Shown piece after piece: positions 11,162 to 20,653 of a stretch of 64,000 nucleotides of DNA. Made by a program: the position numbers and the translations under genes. Position 1 is the stretch's first letter, and every line of letters begins with the position of its first letter. The stretch is from Aphanomyces cochlioides (Eukaryota > Oomycota > Saprolegniomycetes > Saprolegniales > Verrucalvaceae). The notes under the pieces were generated by a model. It saw nothing but the letters and a program-made list of their open reading frames with translations. It did no database searches and was not told where the DNA came from. Location: positions 1,240,001-1,304,000 of the forward strand of contig JAHQRK010000002.1 of NCBI GenBank assembly GCA_019828595.1, written 5' to 3'.

Positions 11162-13336
11162 ACGTAAAGCTTCAATTTAAGACAAATGCTTCAGTTTATG
11201 ACGTATGGATTATAGCCAATGACAATGCGTAAATTCTCGAGGCAAAATCCTCTATCACTATATACCTGCCTTTTTTAATATATCCATTTGTAAGGACCAT
11301 TGGAGACCACCCATGGTGCCTGAATGCAAACCACGCGGCCGCTATTCCAGGGGAGAGCTTCTTAAGGCTGTTGAGCTTGTGCTTACTGGGAAACCTGGTG
11401 TTGAAGTCGCCGAAGCCACGAAAATCCCGTATGACACACTAATGCGTAAGGTCCGTGAAGCACGCAGTGGAGCCATAAAGGAGCCCAAACGAAGGGGGCC
11501 TAAAACTTTCCTCCCTCCTAGCTGCGAAGCAGACTTAGTTGCTTGGATTTGCTCCATGCAAATGGATGGGTATCCTACCGACCGTGCCAGTATATTAATG
11601 ATTGCCAACCAAATCGCCCGTCGGCTTGACTCGAAGGTAACCTTACAAGGTGGCTGGTACCACCGATTTATACCACGCCATCCTCAACTCACCTCCCGAA
11701 CTGCTCAAGTAATTTCTCGTGCTCGAAATTGTGTGTCTCTAGACGAAGTAAACTTGATGCACGCCTCTCTCACCAAGGCACTTGAAGATCATGATTTTAC
11801 TGCCAATCGTATATTCAACATGGATGAAACGACGTTCACATCACGACGAAAATCAAAAAAGTCGTTAAAAAAAGGATCTCGCAACGTTTGGACAAAAATT
11901 TTGGCGACGAATTTCCATCTCTCAGTGGTTGCATGTGGTAGTGCCAATGGCAAAATGTTGCCTCCTCTGTTTCTTTTCCCAGGCGAGAGAATTGACCGCA
12001 GTGTTGGTAGCTGCAGCACTATTCCCGGAGCAGCAATTTCCACCTCACCAAAGGGATTTATAAATGAGCAACTGTTTGAAAACTGGCTCAGATTTTTTCC
12101 GAGTGTGTCGACGACGAGATACAGCGTCCTGTTTACTTGTATTTGATGGTCTATCGTCTCACTACTCCGATGACATAGTTTCTCTATGCGTTGATCTTGG
12201 AATTGTCTTGTTTTGTTTGCCCGCAAACGCTACCCACTTGTTCCAGCCGCTCGATATCTGTGTCTTCAGCGCTTTCAAAAGAGCAATAAGACATGGCATC
12301 TATGAAGAAATGATCAATGACGGTACTATTTATTGAGATTGGACGTTAAGCTTATTGATGTCGTAGTTAGTGGAAGTTTGAACTGTATTGGGAAAGATAA
12401 AGCATTGAAAATTGCGTCGAGCGCCTGGACCATGAAGATGAAGCCATCGAATATGATCTCTGGATTTAAAACCTCCGGTATTTGGCCTTTAAACTATGAT
12501 CGAATGGTGGAAAGATTTAAACTATTCCACGACGGTGGCGTTCCATCGTCCTACTTAGAAGCTGAATGGATAAAGAGGCGAGATGAAATTCGCCAAGATA
12601 TTCTATGTCTACCAACAGCGACGAACAAGCGCGCACCCGCAAAGCCGAAAACCATTGATGTCGCGGGACGAGTACTGACCATGTCGTTGCTTCAGGAGAT
12701 TGACGAGACAAAGCAACAGCGCGCACTGGCACGTGAAGAAGCAAAAAAATGCGCAGCACACGCGAGAAAAAGAGAAAGCGAAAGCCACAGCCTCAAACGG
12801 AGTCGTCGATGCAACCACCAGAAAGCACCACCGAGACAGCAACGCACGAAACAACTCAAGTCTTCGTCATCTAGATAGAGTATGTTAACCCAGTCGTTCT
12901 TTGATAGCTTACCTGGATTGCGATTTAACTTCTTGTCTTGCTCTCTCGACACCTTGCGACTTGCTTTCAAAATGACTACGGTAGTGATTTGATCGGGAGA
13001 TATTTTTCGCATACTGCTAACATCAATACCATATTAAAATTAATATATTTTCTCCTCATAATGAATATTTTCTTTTTCCAAAAGATATGCATTTTCTCAT
13101 ACATTTTCGAAGTGTGATCCCTTTGTCTTAAATTGAAGCGCTCATCTTCAAGGAGATAAAGCATTCTGTACAAACCAATATTCTCCAAAACAATATAAAA
13201 CATAGAGCAGTTTATAGAGATGTGTCCTGTCGTTGCGCCACAATTTTCAGAATTCCGAACACACGTCTTGAAGATGAGGTATGCGATTTCAATGGTGGCG
13301 CATCGGCTAGATTTGTCATAAATTGAAGCTTTACGT
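11162..13336 (+). mobile_element. Pogo/Tigger-type DNA transposon, 2.2 kb
   Basis: 26-bp terminal inverted repeats (11162-11187 and 13311-13336, starting ACGTAAAGCTTCAATTTA) have one mismatch and are flanked by TA on both sides, as expected for the Tc1/mariner-pogo superfamily. The interior encodes a frameshifted DDE transposase (11313-12878). About 430 bp of AT-rich non-coding sequence separate the gene from the right end and contain a partial copy of the end motif (TTAAATTGAAGCGC near 13131). Confidence 0.9.
11313..12878 (+). pseudogene. Pogo-like (CENP-B/DDE_1) transposase, frameshifted
   Basis: Starts at ATG 11313. Residues 5-55 form the Psq/CENP-B-type helix-turn-helix (YSRGELLKAVELVL...TLMRKVREA). 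Then come the second DNA-binding region and the DDE_1 core: NMDETTF (first Asp), LVFDGLSSHYSDD (second Asp) and ATHLFQPLDICVFSAFK (third Asp), followed by IKSGFK-like ISGFKTSGIWPLNYDRM and a basic tail. The reading frame changes twice near 12100-12150 and once near 12333, without splice signals that would explain it. All three catalytic Asp codons survive. The copy is therefore a recently broken transposase or contains assembly indels. Confidence 0.88.
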
Positions 13337-13404
13337 TATGGCTTCAAACGTTTCATGTGTGTGAGCAAATCTTTGTTATTTCCAAAGCAAAACGCTCCAC
13401 CCAG

Positions 13405-13560
13405 GGGCGTAGCCCTGGCCTCACCCTAGTGCGTTCTTATCGCACGATGTGAAGTGGACACGATGTGGAAATGCCATCACCACGGGCAGTCCACCGTGTC
13501 CACAAACTGCACGATCGAGCTCGCCTTATCGGAGCTATTTCTACAGATAAGACCATTTAC
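13405..13560. repeat. Cluster of short palindromes
   Basis: Within 150 bp lie CCAGGGGCGTAGCCCTGG, GTGCGTTCTTATCGCAC, and a longer dyad made of GTGGACACGATGTGG and CCACCGTGTCCAC. No coding frame. Could be part of a larger non-autonomous element together with 13611-13982, or a structured remnant. Confidence 0.45.
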
Positions 13561-13610
13561 CCATTACATTACTTAAGAAAAGACTACCCAGCATGTGGTG
13601 GGTATTTGAC

Positions 13611-13982
13611 GGGCGTGTTTGGATCTTTGGATAGATAGCTTTCCAATCTGACTGATGGGATTGCTTTATGATTCTCTGACGACACTTTAGACCACAACAA
13701 CGATAAGCATCACGCCATGCGAGAGACGTCAGACATCCGCCCAGAAAATTGCGCTCACCGGAGCGAAGCGAAGGTCGAGTGTAAAATTTTCTGCAGGCGG
13801 ATGACTCGGAGGAACGAGCCCCAAACGTGCACCAAAAGGGATTTCTTTATTCATCTCACGTCGGGAAGGCGGCAGGTAGGCCGTTAGGCCCTGCCGCCAC
13901 CCGGACGAACCTTCCCGCCTACTGTGGGGCAATTCTATCAGTCAAATTGGAAAGCAATCTATCCAAACATTTAAACACGCCT
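13611..13982. mobile_element. MITE with about 50-bp inverted ends carrying core copy B
   Basis: The left end (13611-13662) and right end (13933-13982) are inverted copies sharing GGCGTGTTTGGAT-type and GATTGGAAAGC-type phrases with a few mismatches. The ends differ in sequence from those of the 2273-2812 element, yet the interior carries the same core in opposite orientation. No coding capacity. Confidence 0.65.
13712..13903 (-). repeat. Hairpin-rich repeat core, copy B
   Basis: Reverse-strand counterpart of 2426-2622, about 85% similar by eye. Both hairpins are kept: CAGAAAATT...AAAATTTTCTG around GCGAAGCGAAGG, and GGCGGCAGGTAGGCC...GGCCCTGCCGCC. Substitutions at 13712-13903 relative to copy A often preserve the dyads. 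Confidence 0.65.
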
Positions 13983-14408
13983 TATCGACTGAAACTCCGA
14001 GGACTAACGCGCAGAACACTTTAGAGACAGCAAGATTGGAAGGGAATCACTCGCTTCAACACCCAGGGAAGCGTCGGAGGTCGAAAGGATGGAAGCTACA
14101 GCCATGCCAAGCCCCAGGCGATGGTGTGGCACAGAGAGCCGTGACTCCCTAGTGGCTATCCGCCCTCTCGTAGCTGTCGTCTTCATGTAGATTGCAGAGT
14201 TGAAGTGGTTGTCATCGACGGACGGCGTTGAAACTCCTGTGGACGAGAAAGCGCCTTGGAAATCTCTCTATCTTGTCTCTGTCTACGGTTTGGACTGGTT
14301 GTCCTACCATGCCTTGGCTCCGTGGACAAATCTGGTCAGCGCGGCGCACATGCATCTCTCGCTCCAACCCGTTGGCGATTCTCCTCACAATCAATTTCCA
14401 CGTCTGCC
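13983..14408. other. Upstream region of the second temptin gene
   Basis: Open in several frames but with no recognisable product. The probable promoter and 5' leader of the gene at 14409. Confidence 0.4.
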
Positions 14409-14915
14409 ATGTTCATCTACAAGCTCCTTGTGCTCTCGACAGCGATGGTTGCTGCCTTGCAAAGCTACAACTCGAGAATTCCCAATGCGAACAATGTCCT
14501 CAGCGTCCAAGCGATCGGACACAAGAATACCGCCGGCGGTGGCGCGAGCAATTCGTTTGGTGATGCGTTTGCCAAAGCAGGATACAAGTGGACGACTAGC
14601 TTGTGTCAAGCCGACACGGACGGCGATGGAGCTACGAATGGAGAAGAGCTAGGCGATCCATGCTGCGTTTGGAAAGTCGGCGCGCGGCTCAACACCACCA
14701 CGGCGACGCATCCTGGCGTTGTCAATACCTTCACGCCCAACACACTTACCGCTTTGAAATGCGTCACGACGACATCCGCTGCGAGCACGAACGGCACCAA
14801 CGCGTCCAGCACACCATCGAGCTCAATCTCAGTGCCTTCGACAACGTCTGCTGCGATGCCCTTTGCCACGTCTGCCCTCGTTGGTAGCGTAATTGTAGGA
14901 CTAATGCTTGGATAA
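14409..14915 (+). CDS. Secreted temptin-domain protein (paralogue)
   Basis: Predicted 168 aa. A signal peptide covers residues 1-17 (MFIYKLLVLSTAMVAAL). The temptin domain covers about 18-95, with RIPNANNV, GHKNTAGGGASNSFG, LCQADTDGDGATNGEELGDP and the CC pair. The C-terminus is shorter and less Ser/Thr-rich than in the 4593-5189 copy, and ends in a hydrophobic stretch (ALVGSVIVGLMLG) typical of a GPI signal. It is uninterrupted by introns, like its paralogue. The two copies lie on the same strand about 9.2 kb apart with transposons between them, suggesting a tandem duplication later split by insertions. Function in the extracellular matrix, cell wall or signalling is unknown. Confidence 0.85.
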   Translation: MFIYKLLVLSTAMVAALQSYNSRIPNANNVLSVQAIGHKNTAGGGASNSFGDAFAKAGYKWTTSLCQADTDGDGATNGEELGDPCCVWKVGARLNTTTATHPGVVNTFTPNTLTALKCVTTTSAASTNGTNASSTPSSSISVPSTTSAAMPFATSALVGSVIVGLMLG

Positions 14916-15043
14916 TGCAATGCATGTCGAGAATGCCCAAGCCATGCTGCAGAGAAGATGGTCGCAACGACATCTTCAGGCATGGAGGAGGATGACCTAA
15001 GCGGCAAAGATTGCATGACAGGCTAGGATTGACTCCTTACGCT

Positions 15044-15877
15044 CTATTTGGTTTGGTTCTTGACGCCCAAAATGCGAGCACGGATTTCCTCTTGATTGCC
15101 CAAGTAGAAGGCGCTGAGTGGCGCAATCGCATCGGCATGAGGGATGGGCTTCAAGTTGTCGTCCAAGTGGTAGACAAGAGGCACGCCAGTAGGAATGTTC
15201 AATTCGGTGATTTCATCCTTGGAAATATTGTCGAGTTTCATGACGAGTGCGCGCAAACTGTTGCCGTGGGCAGCAATGAGCACATTCTTACCAGCGCGGA
15301 TGCTTGGAGCGATCTCTTGTTCCCACACGGGCATCACACGAGCCGCGGTCATTTCGAGCGATTCACTGAGAGGCAAATCTTCCTTCTTCAAATCTTTGTA
15401 GCGGCGATCATGGCCAGGGTAGTATTCACTGTCGGTGGTCAATTGAGGCGGGGGAATGTCGTAGCTTCGGCGCCAGATCAACACTTGTTCCTTGCCGTGT
15501 TTCTTGACTGTCTCGGCCTTGTCAAGGCCCGTCAAGCCACCATAATGTCGTTCATTCAATCGCCATTCGTTGTGGACAGGGACGAACATTTGGTTGGATT
15601 GCTCCAAAACGTGCCAGCAGGTGCGAATGGCGCGGCGCAAGTACGATGTATACGCCAAGTCAAACGTGAGGCCAGCTTCCGCAATCAATCGACCAGCAGC
15701 TTGAGCTTCTTCGTGACCCTTCGCGCTCAAGGGGGCGTCGTACCAGCCCGTGAATTGGTTGGTCTTGTTCCATTCACTTTCTCCATGGCGCATGAGCACC
15801 AAGGTGTGTTTGTTGCGGGAGGCTTGCGTCCAGGACGAAGCATTTCGCGGCGCGCGGGCAAGAGCACGAAAGAGCAT
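15044..15877 (-). CDS. Phosphoglycerate mutase, cofactor-dependent, likely mitochondrial
   Basis: Predicted 277 aa from ATG 15877; an earlier non-ATG extension is not used. The catalytic histidine motif LVLMRHGESEWN begins near residue 31, followed by ERHYGGLTG and the second histidine motif AAHGNSLRAL. These define a 2,3-bisphosphoglycerate-dependent mutase, which interconverts 3- and 2-phosphoglycerate. About 28 residues before the domain are rich in Ala, Arg and Ser and free of acids (MLFRALARAPRNASSW), as in a mitochondrial presequence. Stramenopiles are known to keep pay-off-phase glycolytic enzymes in mitochondria, so this localisation is expected. No introns. The divergent upstream region contains a TTATCCGGATAA cluster. 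Confidence 0.93.
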   Translation of the reverse strand: MLFRALARAPRNASSWTQASRNKHTLVLMRHGESEWNKTNQFTGWYDAPLSAKGHEEAQAAGRLIAEAGLTFDLAYTSYLRRAIRTCWHVLEQSNQMFVPVHNEWRLNERHYGGLTGLDKAETVKKHGKEQVLIWRRSYDIPPPQLTTDSEYYPGHDRRYKDLKKEDLPLSESLEMTAARVMPVWEQEIAPSIRAGKNVLIAAHGNSLRALVMKLDNISKDEITELNIPTGVPLVYHLDDNLKPIPHADAIAPLSAFYLGNQEEIRARILGVKNQTK

Positions 15878-15927
15878 GGTCCTCAAATTCAAAAGTGAAC
15901 CTTACAACCGGATGCATAGGGACATCC

Positions 15928-16035
15928 TGGGATATCCGGATAAGCATTATTATCCGGATTGTGTTGTCGTGGGATGTCCTGATATACCGGATAAAACGAT
16001 TATCCGGGCGAATCTTGTTGGGTTATCCGGATGTC
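15928..16035. promoter_or_regulatory. Cluster of TTATCCGGATAA-type palindromes upstream of PGAM
   Basis: Between 50 and 160 bp upstream of the mutase start codon lie GATATCCGGATAA, TTATTATCCGGATT, ATATACCGGATAAAA, TTATCCGGGC and GTTATCCGGATG. The same motif recurs near other gene starts in this window, suggesting a transcription factor site. This is inferred from recurrence only. Confidence 0.4.
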
Positions 16036-16536
16036 TGGGATTGTCCCACTCAGGGAAAATCCTTGTGGCTACTAAAGTGCTCATGAGCAAACAATATGGT
16101 TTGACCAGTCCTCCTGACCGTTCAAAGCTGTCAAAAAAGTGCTCGAGAAGGGCGACGCGACGTTGATGAGACCGTTTGGGGCATGGACTCTGAGCTGGTC
16201 GAGGGTTTGAACAGACAGCGACACAATCTGTGCTCTTCTGGAGCAATACTGGCTACTACATACCTTTGACGGGTTCATAACAAATGCCTGACAAGTGATT
16301 CTCAGGGTTGTGATACCAGTTTGAATTGAGGACTGCATCGACGTGTTATACTGAGCCAAACTTCGTCAAGAGCAAAGCTTGGTTTGCGCCATCACGTTGA
16401 AGGTGACAAAATAAACTGTATAAATGCATATTCAAAGTATCAATTGATAGAGGTTAAACTTTAACCGGCTCGGCTCAGCTCGGTTCGGCTCGGTCCAATA
16501 TTCTGAGGGACCGTCTTAAGAAAAGCCAAACAACAC
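16036..16536. other. Intergenic region between PGAM and VHS-GAT gene
   Basis: Mostly non-coding. A degenerate CTCGGCTCAGCTCGGTTCGGCTCGG run at about 16470-16493 (six GGCTC/GGTTC-like units) lies 45-70 bp before the next start codon. Confidence 0.45.
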
Positions 16537-17543
16537 ATGGACGTCTCGGAGGATATTCGTCGGTCGGTCGACAAGATCTGCGGCGGCGAAGTGTCGAATC
16601 CAGACTGGATCAGCATTCTCGAGCTATGTGATATGGTCAGCAGCACTTCGGAACAGTAAGATTTTGTGTGTGTTTTGCTCTCGCTGACGGAGTCGTGGAT
16701 TTGTAGTGCAACCGAGACGGTTCGTAATTTACGACGCATCCTCGGCCAACCCGATAGTGAAAACACAGTGTCGCTCGCGCTCCTCGTGACAGAATCCGTT
16801 CTCAACAACTGTCCTGGATTTTATACGCATATTGCCACGCGACCTTTCCTTCAGGAAGTTGTCGCTTTGGTCGATCATCCATCCCCCGCAGTACAAGAAA
16901 GAGCGACGCGCATGCTTCAAGACTGGGCAACAAATTACCCCGACCAGCCGATCTTCCGCGACACGTATCAGCAGCTAAAAGTTCAAGGCATTTCTTTTCC
17001 CAACGACGACACAAACGCATTTGCCACGATTCCATTGTCAGATGAAGATATTGACGGCAGTGCTGAATCCTATCGGAAGCAACCAGTCGCGGCACCATCG
17101 AGTAATTTTGATGCTGACGTCAAAAAACTCAAACAAGATCTCATCACGGTGGAGGAAAAGATTAAGACATATCGCAACATGGTCGCGTTGAATATTGGCG
17201 GTGAAGACGAGGAGGATGCGCTTGATTTCTTGCAGCAATGCCAGCCACGCATGAATGCTCTGATCGAAGCTGGTCTCGCTGGCAAGCTCGGCGAAGAAAC
17301 TCTCGAAGCCTGCTTGACTGTACGTTCCTTTGTCCTGATCTACGTCAACGTCCGCTTTTCTAGGTGAACGATCACTTAATTTCCGCTCTTGAAGGCAAAA
17401 CTAGCTCAAGCGGTGCGTCAGACCAGCATCTCGTTGGCTCCATGGCTCATTTATCCATGACACCAGTGCCAGCTCCTCTCTTCACGAATGCAGATGCAGG
17501 TATTCTCTCTCTTGCATGTCGAATGCCTGATTGTTATCTGTAG
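16537..17543 (+). CDS. VHS-GAT domain adaptor (TOM1/GGA-like)
   Basis: Exons 16537-16655, 16707-17319 and 17364 to about 17543 join in frame through GT-AG introns of 51 and 44 nt. Residues 1-135 are a VHS domain (NPDWISILELCDMV, ALLVTESVLNNCP, RATRMLQDWATNY). Residues about 175-245 form a three-helix GAT-like region (DVKKLKQDLITVEEKIKTY, EDALDFLQQCQPRM). Such proteins bind ubiquitinated cargo on endosomes or the trans-Golgi network and recruit clathrin or ESCRT partners. The C-terminus is short and ambiguous: either the frame ends at 17541-17543, or a third intron (about 17500-17543) gives a stop a few bases later. Without a GAE ear it resembles TOM1-type proteins more than GGAs. Confidence 0.82.
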
Positions 17544-17588
17544 TTTAATATCAAGAATGCGAACTTTTGTGTTGTGTTTCATCGTGTA

Positions 17589-18263
17589 TTAGATTTGCGC
17601 TGCTTGGGGAAACCCTTTGGCGGCTTTGGCCTTGATCCAAGCCGCTTCCTCAAGACTGACTTCACGAGGAAGGTCTTCTTCGGTGGCATTATTCGTTAGA
17701 GGGACGATCGTGTTGGTAAGTTCATCGAGCATGCCATTGCCAGCATCGTAATATCCAAACGGGAGCACTTTCTGCAGCCCATCGTTTGAATGCGCAGTTT
17801 CTCCTGGTGCAAGAATTCCCCATGCAATGTCATTCAATCGAGCATGATTGATCTTTTCAGCGTGGAAACGACGGTCGTCTTCGTTGATGTAGTCCCAAGG
17901 TTCAGCGTACTCCAAGCCATCGGCAAAGATAAACTGTCCATCAATGCGCTACAAAGCTATGACTCCTCCGGAAAGACAACGCGGCACGTACTTTGCCATC
18001 GCGCCAAGTGCCGTCGTACTTGCCATGTTTGAAGAAAAGCGTGCCCGTCCCGTGGAATTGTCCATTTTGAAACTCGCCTTCGTACCGGGAGCCTAATGGA
18101 CTTCAGAAGCTGCTGGACAAGATTACCGTACCGTCGGGGAAAGTGTAGACGCCGTGGCCATTCAAGCGGCCAAACTTGGTCGGCCCAACGTACTAATGAC
18201 GAGTCAGAGGCCCTGAGGAGAAGAGAGAAGGAAGACACGTACTGTGCTCTGTGTATATTCCAT
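17589..18263 (-). CDS. MORN5: MORN repeat protein 5-like (flagellar)
   Basis: Four exons (18263-18243, 18192-18132, 18092-17992, 17948-17589) join in frame through introns of 50, 39 and 43 nt. The start is MEYTQS, as in animal MORN5. Three MORN-type units follow (YVGPTKFGRLNGHGVYTF, RYEGEFQNGQFHGTGTLF, KYDGTWRDGKRIDGQFIF), and then the MORN5-specific tail WDYINEDDRRFHAEKI and PFGYYDAGNGM. About 180 aa, close to family length. MORN5 is associated with motile cilia and sperm flagella, consistent with flagellated zoospores. It shares a 75-bp divergent promoter with the gene at 18339. Confidence 0.88.
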
Positions 18264-18338
18264 GGACGGTGTCGGTAAGAAAATCTAAACTTGCTTGACG
18301 ATGGAGGGAAGATTCGATGGCTAATTATAGCTTCCAAC
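18264..18338. promoter_or_regulatory. Compact bidirectional promoter
   Basis: Only 75 bp separate the divergent start codons of the MORN5-like gene and the gene at 18339. No palindrome or TATA box is obvious. The arrangement implies shared regulatory sequence. Confidence 0.4.
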
Positions 18339-19188
18339 ATGTCGGAACCACGGGATGGCGCCGACTCGGACGCGCCAGATTTAGCACTGGAAGAGCTCAA
18401 CTGGGCCATACATGCGAAGAACCACGCGCGGTCGCGGCTTGCGTTGAATCTCCTCACGAAAATCATCCGCGAAGACGATGCCACGCGTGACGACATTGTC
18501 TTCCAAGCCTACTTGCACAAGTTTGACGTAAGGTTCCAGCCCAACCTGAGTGGCTTCACCGTTGTGTTATGGCTAGTTGGAGATGGAATTCCTGACGTTT
18601 CCAGCGGCTCGGGCGACGGCTATTCAAATGATCACGCGGTTCCACGGCATGTACAAGCCGTATCAACTCAAAGCCCGCGCTGATATTCAGCTGTACAAGC
18701 TCGAAGAGGCGCTCCTTGCAACGTACGTCGGGCTCTCCTATCATCCAATCCATCAAGCGCTCATCAGGTATGGCTGGAACAAAGTTGATCGTCCTGACGG
18801 AACCACAAAGCGAATTAAATCTCCTACGACGGCGTCTCTGTCGAACAATTACGAGCTCTAGTGCCAGGAAAGACATGGATCAAACCGATGAGCCATTTCC
18901 TCCTTATGAGACGGAAGTCGTCAACGTTCCAGACTGCTTTGTCCGCGTTCAAGGCGTGCGCATGGTTCCCACGAGGTATGCTTTCCCCTGGAGCTAGTTG
19001 CAATGTCATTTCCAGGCTCGAGTTGTGCGACGGACTCTCTCAGGAGCAATTACGTCGTGTCAAGGCCATAGAACCCCATGGAACGCAGCTCCTCTTGGGA
19101 AAGAACGTCGAGCCCCCCGCTGTGTTGCTTGACTCGGCAGCTCAAGTCAGCCTTCCACCAGAAGTCGGACGTCTTCAACATGGAGTAG
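18339..19188 (+). CDS. Unknown conserved-looking protein, five exons
   Basis: Exons 18339-18527, 18577-18767, 18862-18975, 19016-19106 and 19141-19188 maintain one frame through GT-AG introns (49, 94, 40 and 34 nt), giving about 210 aa. The N-terminal half is helical and looks like a repeat or adaptor fold (EELNWAIHAKNHARSRLALNLL, ADIQLYKLEEALLATYVGL). The C-terminal half has PDCFVRVQGVRMVPTR and a basic end LLLGKNLKSAFHQKSDVFNME. I do not recognise the family. Alternative splice choices exist for intron 2 (43 or 94 nt, same frame). Sharing a divergent promoter with MORN5 hints at a flagellar role, but this is only context. Its stop lies 9 bp before the next start codon. Confidence 0.6.
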
Positions 19189-19197
19189 GCTCCACGC

Positions 19198-19940
19198 ATG
19201 GCGAATCTAGCGCAGTTGTGTATGCCAGTCGCGTTTCTCGAGGGATTTTACGAGCCGTCCGCGGACAATCAAGCGTCGCTCTTTGACCGCGACTGCGGCA
19301 TTATCCTCAGTCGCGCCGTGCGCAAACTTGAATCCGTTCCCGTGCAACCAGACTCGAGTAAGAAAAATCTTTCTCGACTGGCGGTCTGACTGCGCTTCTA
19401 GTCTTTATCTTTGACGTGGACGACACTGCCGTGACGAGCTACTGGTACATGAAACAACGCGAATTTCAATCAATTCCCCCGACGGAATTCTACTACTACA
19501 GTCGCTACAAAGCGCCGGTGATCCCGTTGCTCTTCAAGTTTTACACGTATTTACTCTGGAAAGGCATCAAAGTACGCCAATCTCCATGCTTTCGATCGCA
19601 TCATGGCTGTAGGTTGTCTTTCTCTCGGAGCGTCCTGAAGTTGTGCGGGAACAGACGCTAGCGATGTTGAAAGCTGCGGGCTACGCCGTCGACTCGAGCA
19701 AGTAGGACTTTGAAATCCTGGCAAGGTGGCTCATGTTGGCGTCGTTGTAGCTTGCTCATGCGATCCCCCAAGGAGCAAATGCTGTCGGTCTCCATTCTCA
19801 AGCAGAGAATGCGCACCAAGCTCCATCGCGAGAAGCAGTTCAAGATTGTGGGTTGCATCGGCGATCAATTTTGTGACATCACGGGCGATTTCACGGGCTC
19901 ACCGTTCAAAATCCCCAATTACATGTACCATTTGGAGTGA
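19198..19940 (+). CDS. HAD-superfamily class IIIB acid phosphatase
   Basis: Exons 19198-19357, 19402-19571, 19613-19701 and 19751-19940 join in frame (202 aa). The nucleophile motif FIFDVDDTAVTSYW (DxDxT) is intact. Motif II is VVFLSERPE, followed by a Lys/Arg region (KLHREKQFKI) and the motif III/IV phrase VGCIGDQFCDITGDF. The ending FKIPNYMYHLE matches plant vegetative-storage/acid phosphatases of this class. It should hydrolyse phosphomonoesters. No signal peptide is visible. The start at 19198 gives the family's expected N-terminal helix (SLFDRDCGIILSRAVRKLE). The distance to the previous gene's stop is 9 bp, so either the transcripts overlap or one start is mis-set. Confidence 0.82.
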
Positions 19941-20083
19941 ATCGTCAGCATGGAGTCGTTGGAGGAATCAAGATGCACGATCATATGCGCACTGGATGCA
20001 CTGCGCGGCAGATTTCCCGAGAGATCTTGACGAGAATGACGAAGAAACACGAGACTTTGGTTTCTACATTCTGGATGACTAAA

Positions 20084-20653
20084 TTACATGACAATGTCGA
20101 GAGCAGCATGATGCCTTGACACATTGGAGAGCAGTCCTTGGCCCATGGCTGTCAAATACTGCCACACTTGCGCCGTGGACGGCATGGCCGTCGCGACAGA
20201 GACAAACTTGTGCATGGAAGGTTGTGCAGGAAGGAGAGAGACGCAGTTGTCGCGTAATCTTCCCACGCCAAACACTGCTAAACACGTCGGTCGATACGGA
20301 CCTGCTTGTGCACAGATTGCATTGAGCGCTTGGCGCGTATGAGGGACAAGCGTGATATCCGATTGCGCAAAGAGTTGACCGCACGCTGGGAACAAGGCGC
20401 CGCAGATCTGTTCCATATACGATTCGTCGTCGTCGCAAACAACATAGACCGGTCCTGCACTTCGCGCTTGGGATAAAACAGTCACAATCGCCATATCAAT
20501 CGCCGCGAGGGCCTGTCGAAGTTGGACGTGCGCGAGTTGGTTCGGATGCATCGTGTACGTTTGCTGGAGCCACGTCGAGGGGCACAAAAAGTTGTTCCAG
20601 CCAAAGACAAAGGACGTCGTCGTCCGTGGAGAAGCAAAAGACGAGGGAAACAT
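20084..20653 (-). CDS. HAD-like pseudophosphatase (DWDDT degenerated to GWNNF), copy 1
   Basis: 189 aa from ATG 20653, intronless. Residues about 16-32 read FVFGWNNFLCPSTWLQQT. Related eukaryotic HAD-like proteins carry a DWDDTLxPTTWL motif in this place, so both catalytic aspartates appear replaced (Asp to Gly and Asp to Asn). The following helix (LRQALAAIDMAIVTVLSQA) and the VYVVCDDDESYMEQICGALFPAC block correspond to the region where active homologues have a Thr/Asn motif and a WVxxS-type helix. The family link is my inference from motif layout. A paralogue with the same GWNNFLCP motif lies at 24426-25094. Convergent with the active HAD phosphatase gene. Confidence 0.6.
   Translation of the reverse strand: MFPSSFASPRTTTSFVFGWNNFLCPSTWLQQTYTMHPNQLAHVQLRQALAAIDMAIVTVLSQARSAGPVYVVCDDDESYMEQICGALFPACGQLFAQSDITLVPHTRQALNAICAQAGPYRPTCLAVFGVGRLRDNCVSLLPAQPSMHKFVSVATAMPSTAQVWQYLTAMGQGLLSNVSRHHAALDIVM

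Noticed and set aside
13712..13903. Spliceosomal snRNA (Sm site-like AATTTTCTG between hairpins)
   Set aside because: No match to recalled conserved parts of U1, U2, U4, U5 or U6, and both copies lie inside inverted-repeat elements.
16470..16493. GGCTC/GGTTC run before the VHS-GAT gene as a structured regulatory element
   Set aside because: Short, degenerate and not seen elsewhere in the window; simple-sequence slippage is enough.
19107..19200. Fusion of the unknown gene with the HAD phosphatase into one protein
   Set aside because: No intron of reasonable length skips the TAG at 19186-19188 while keeping frame; the HAD frame has its own ATG and a complete domain.
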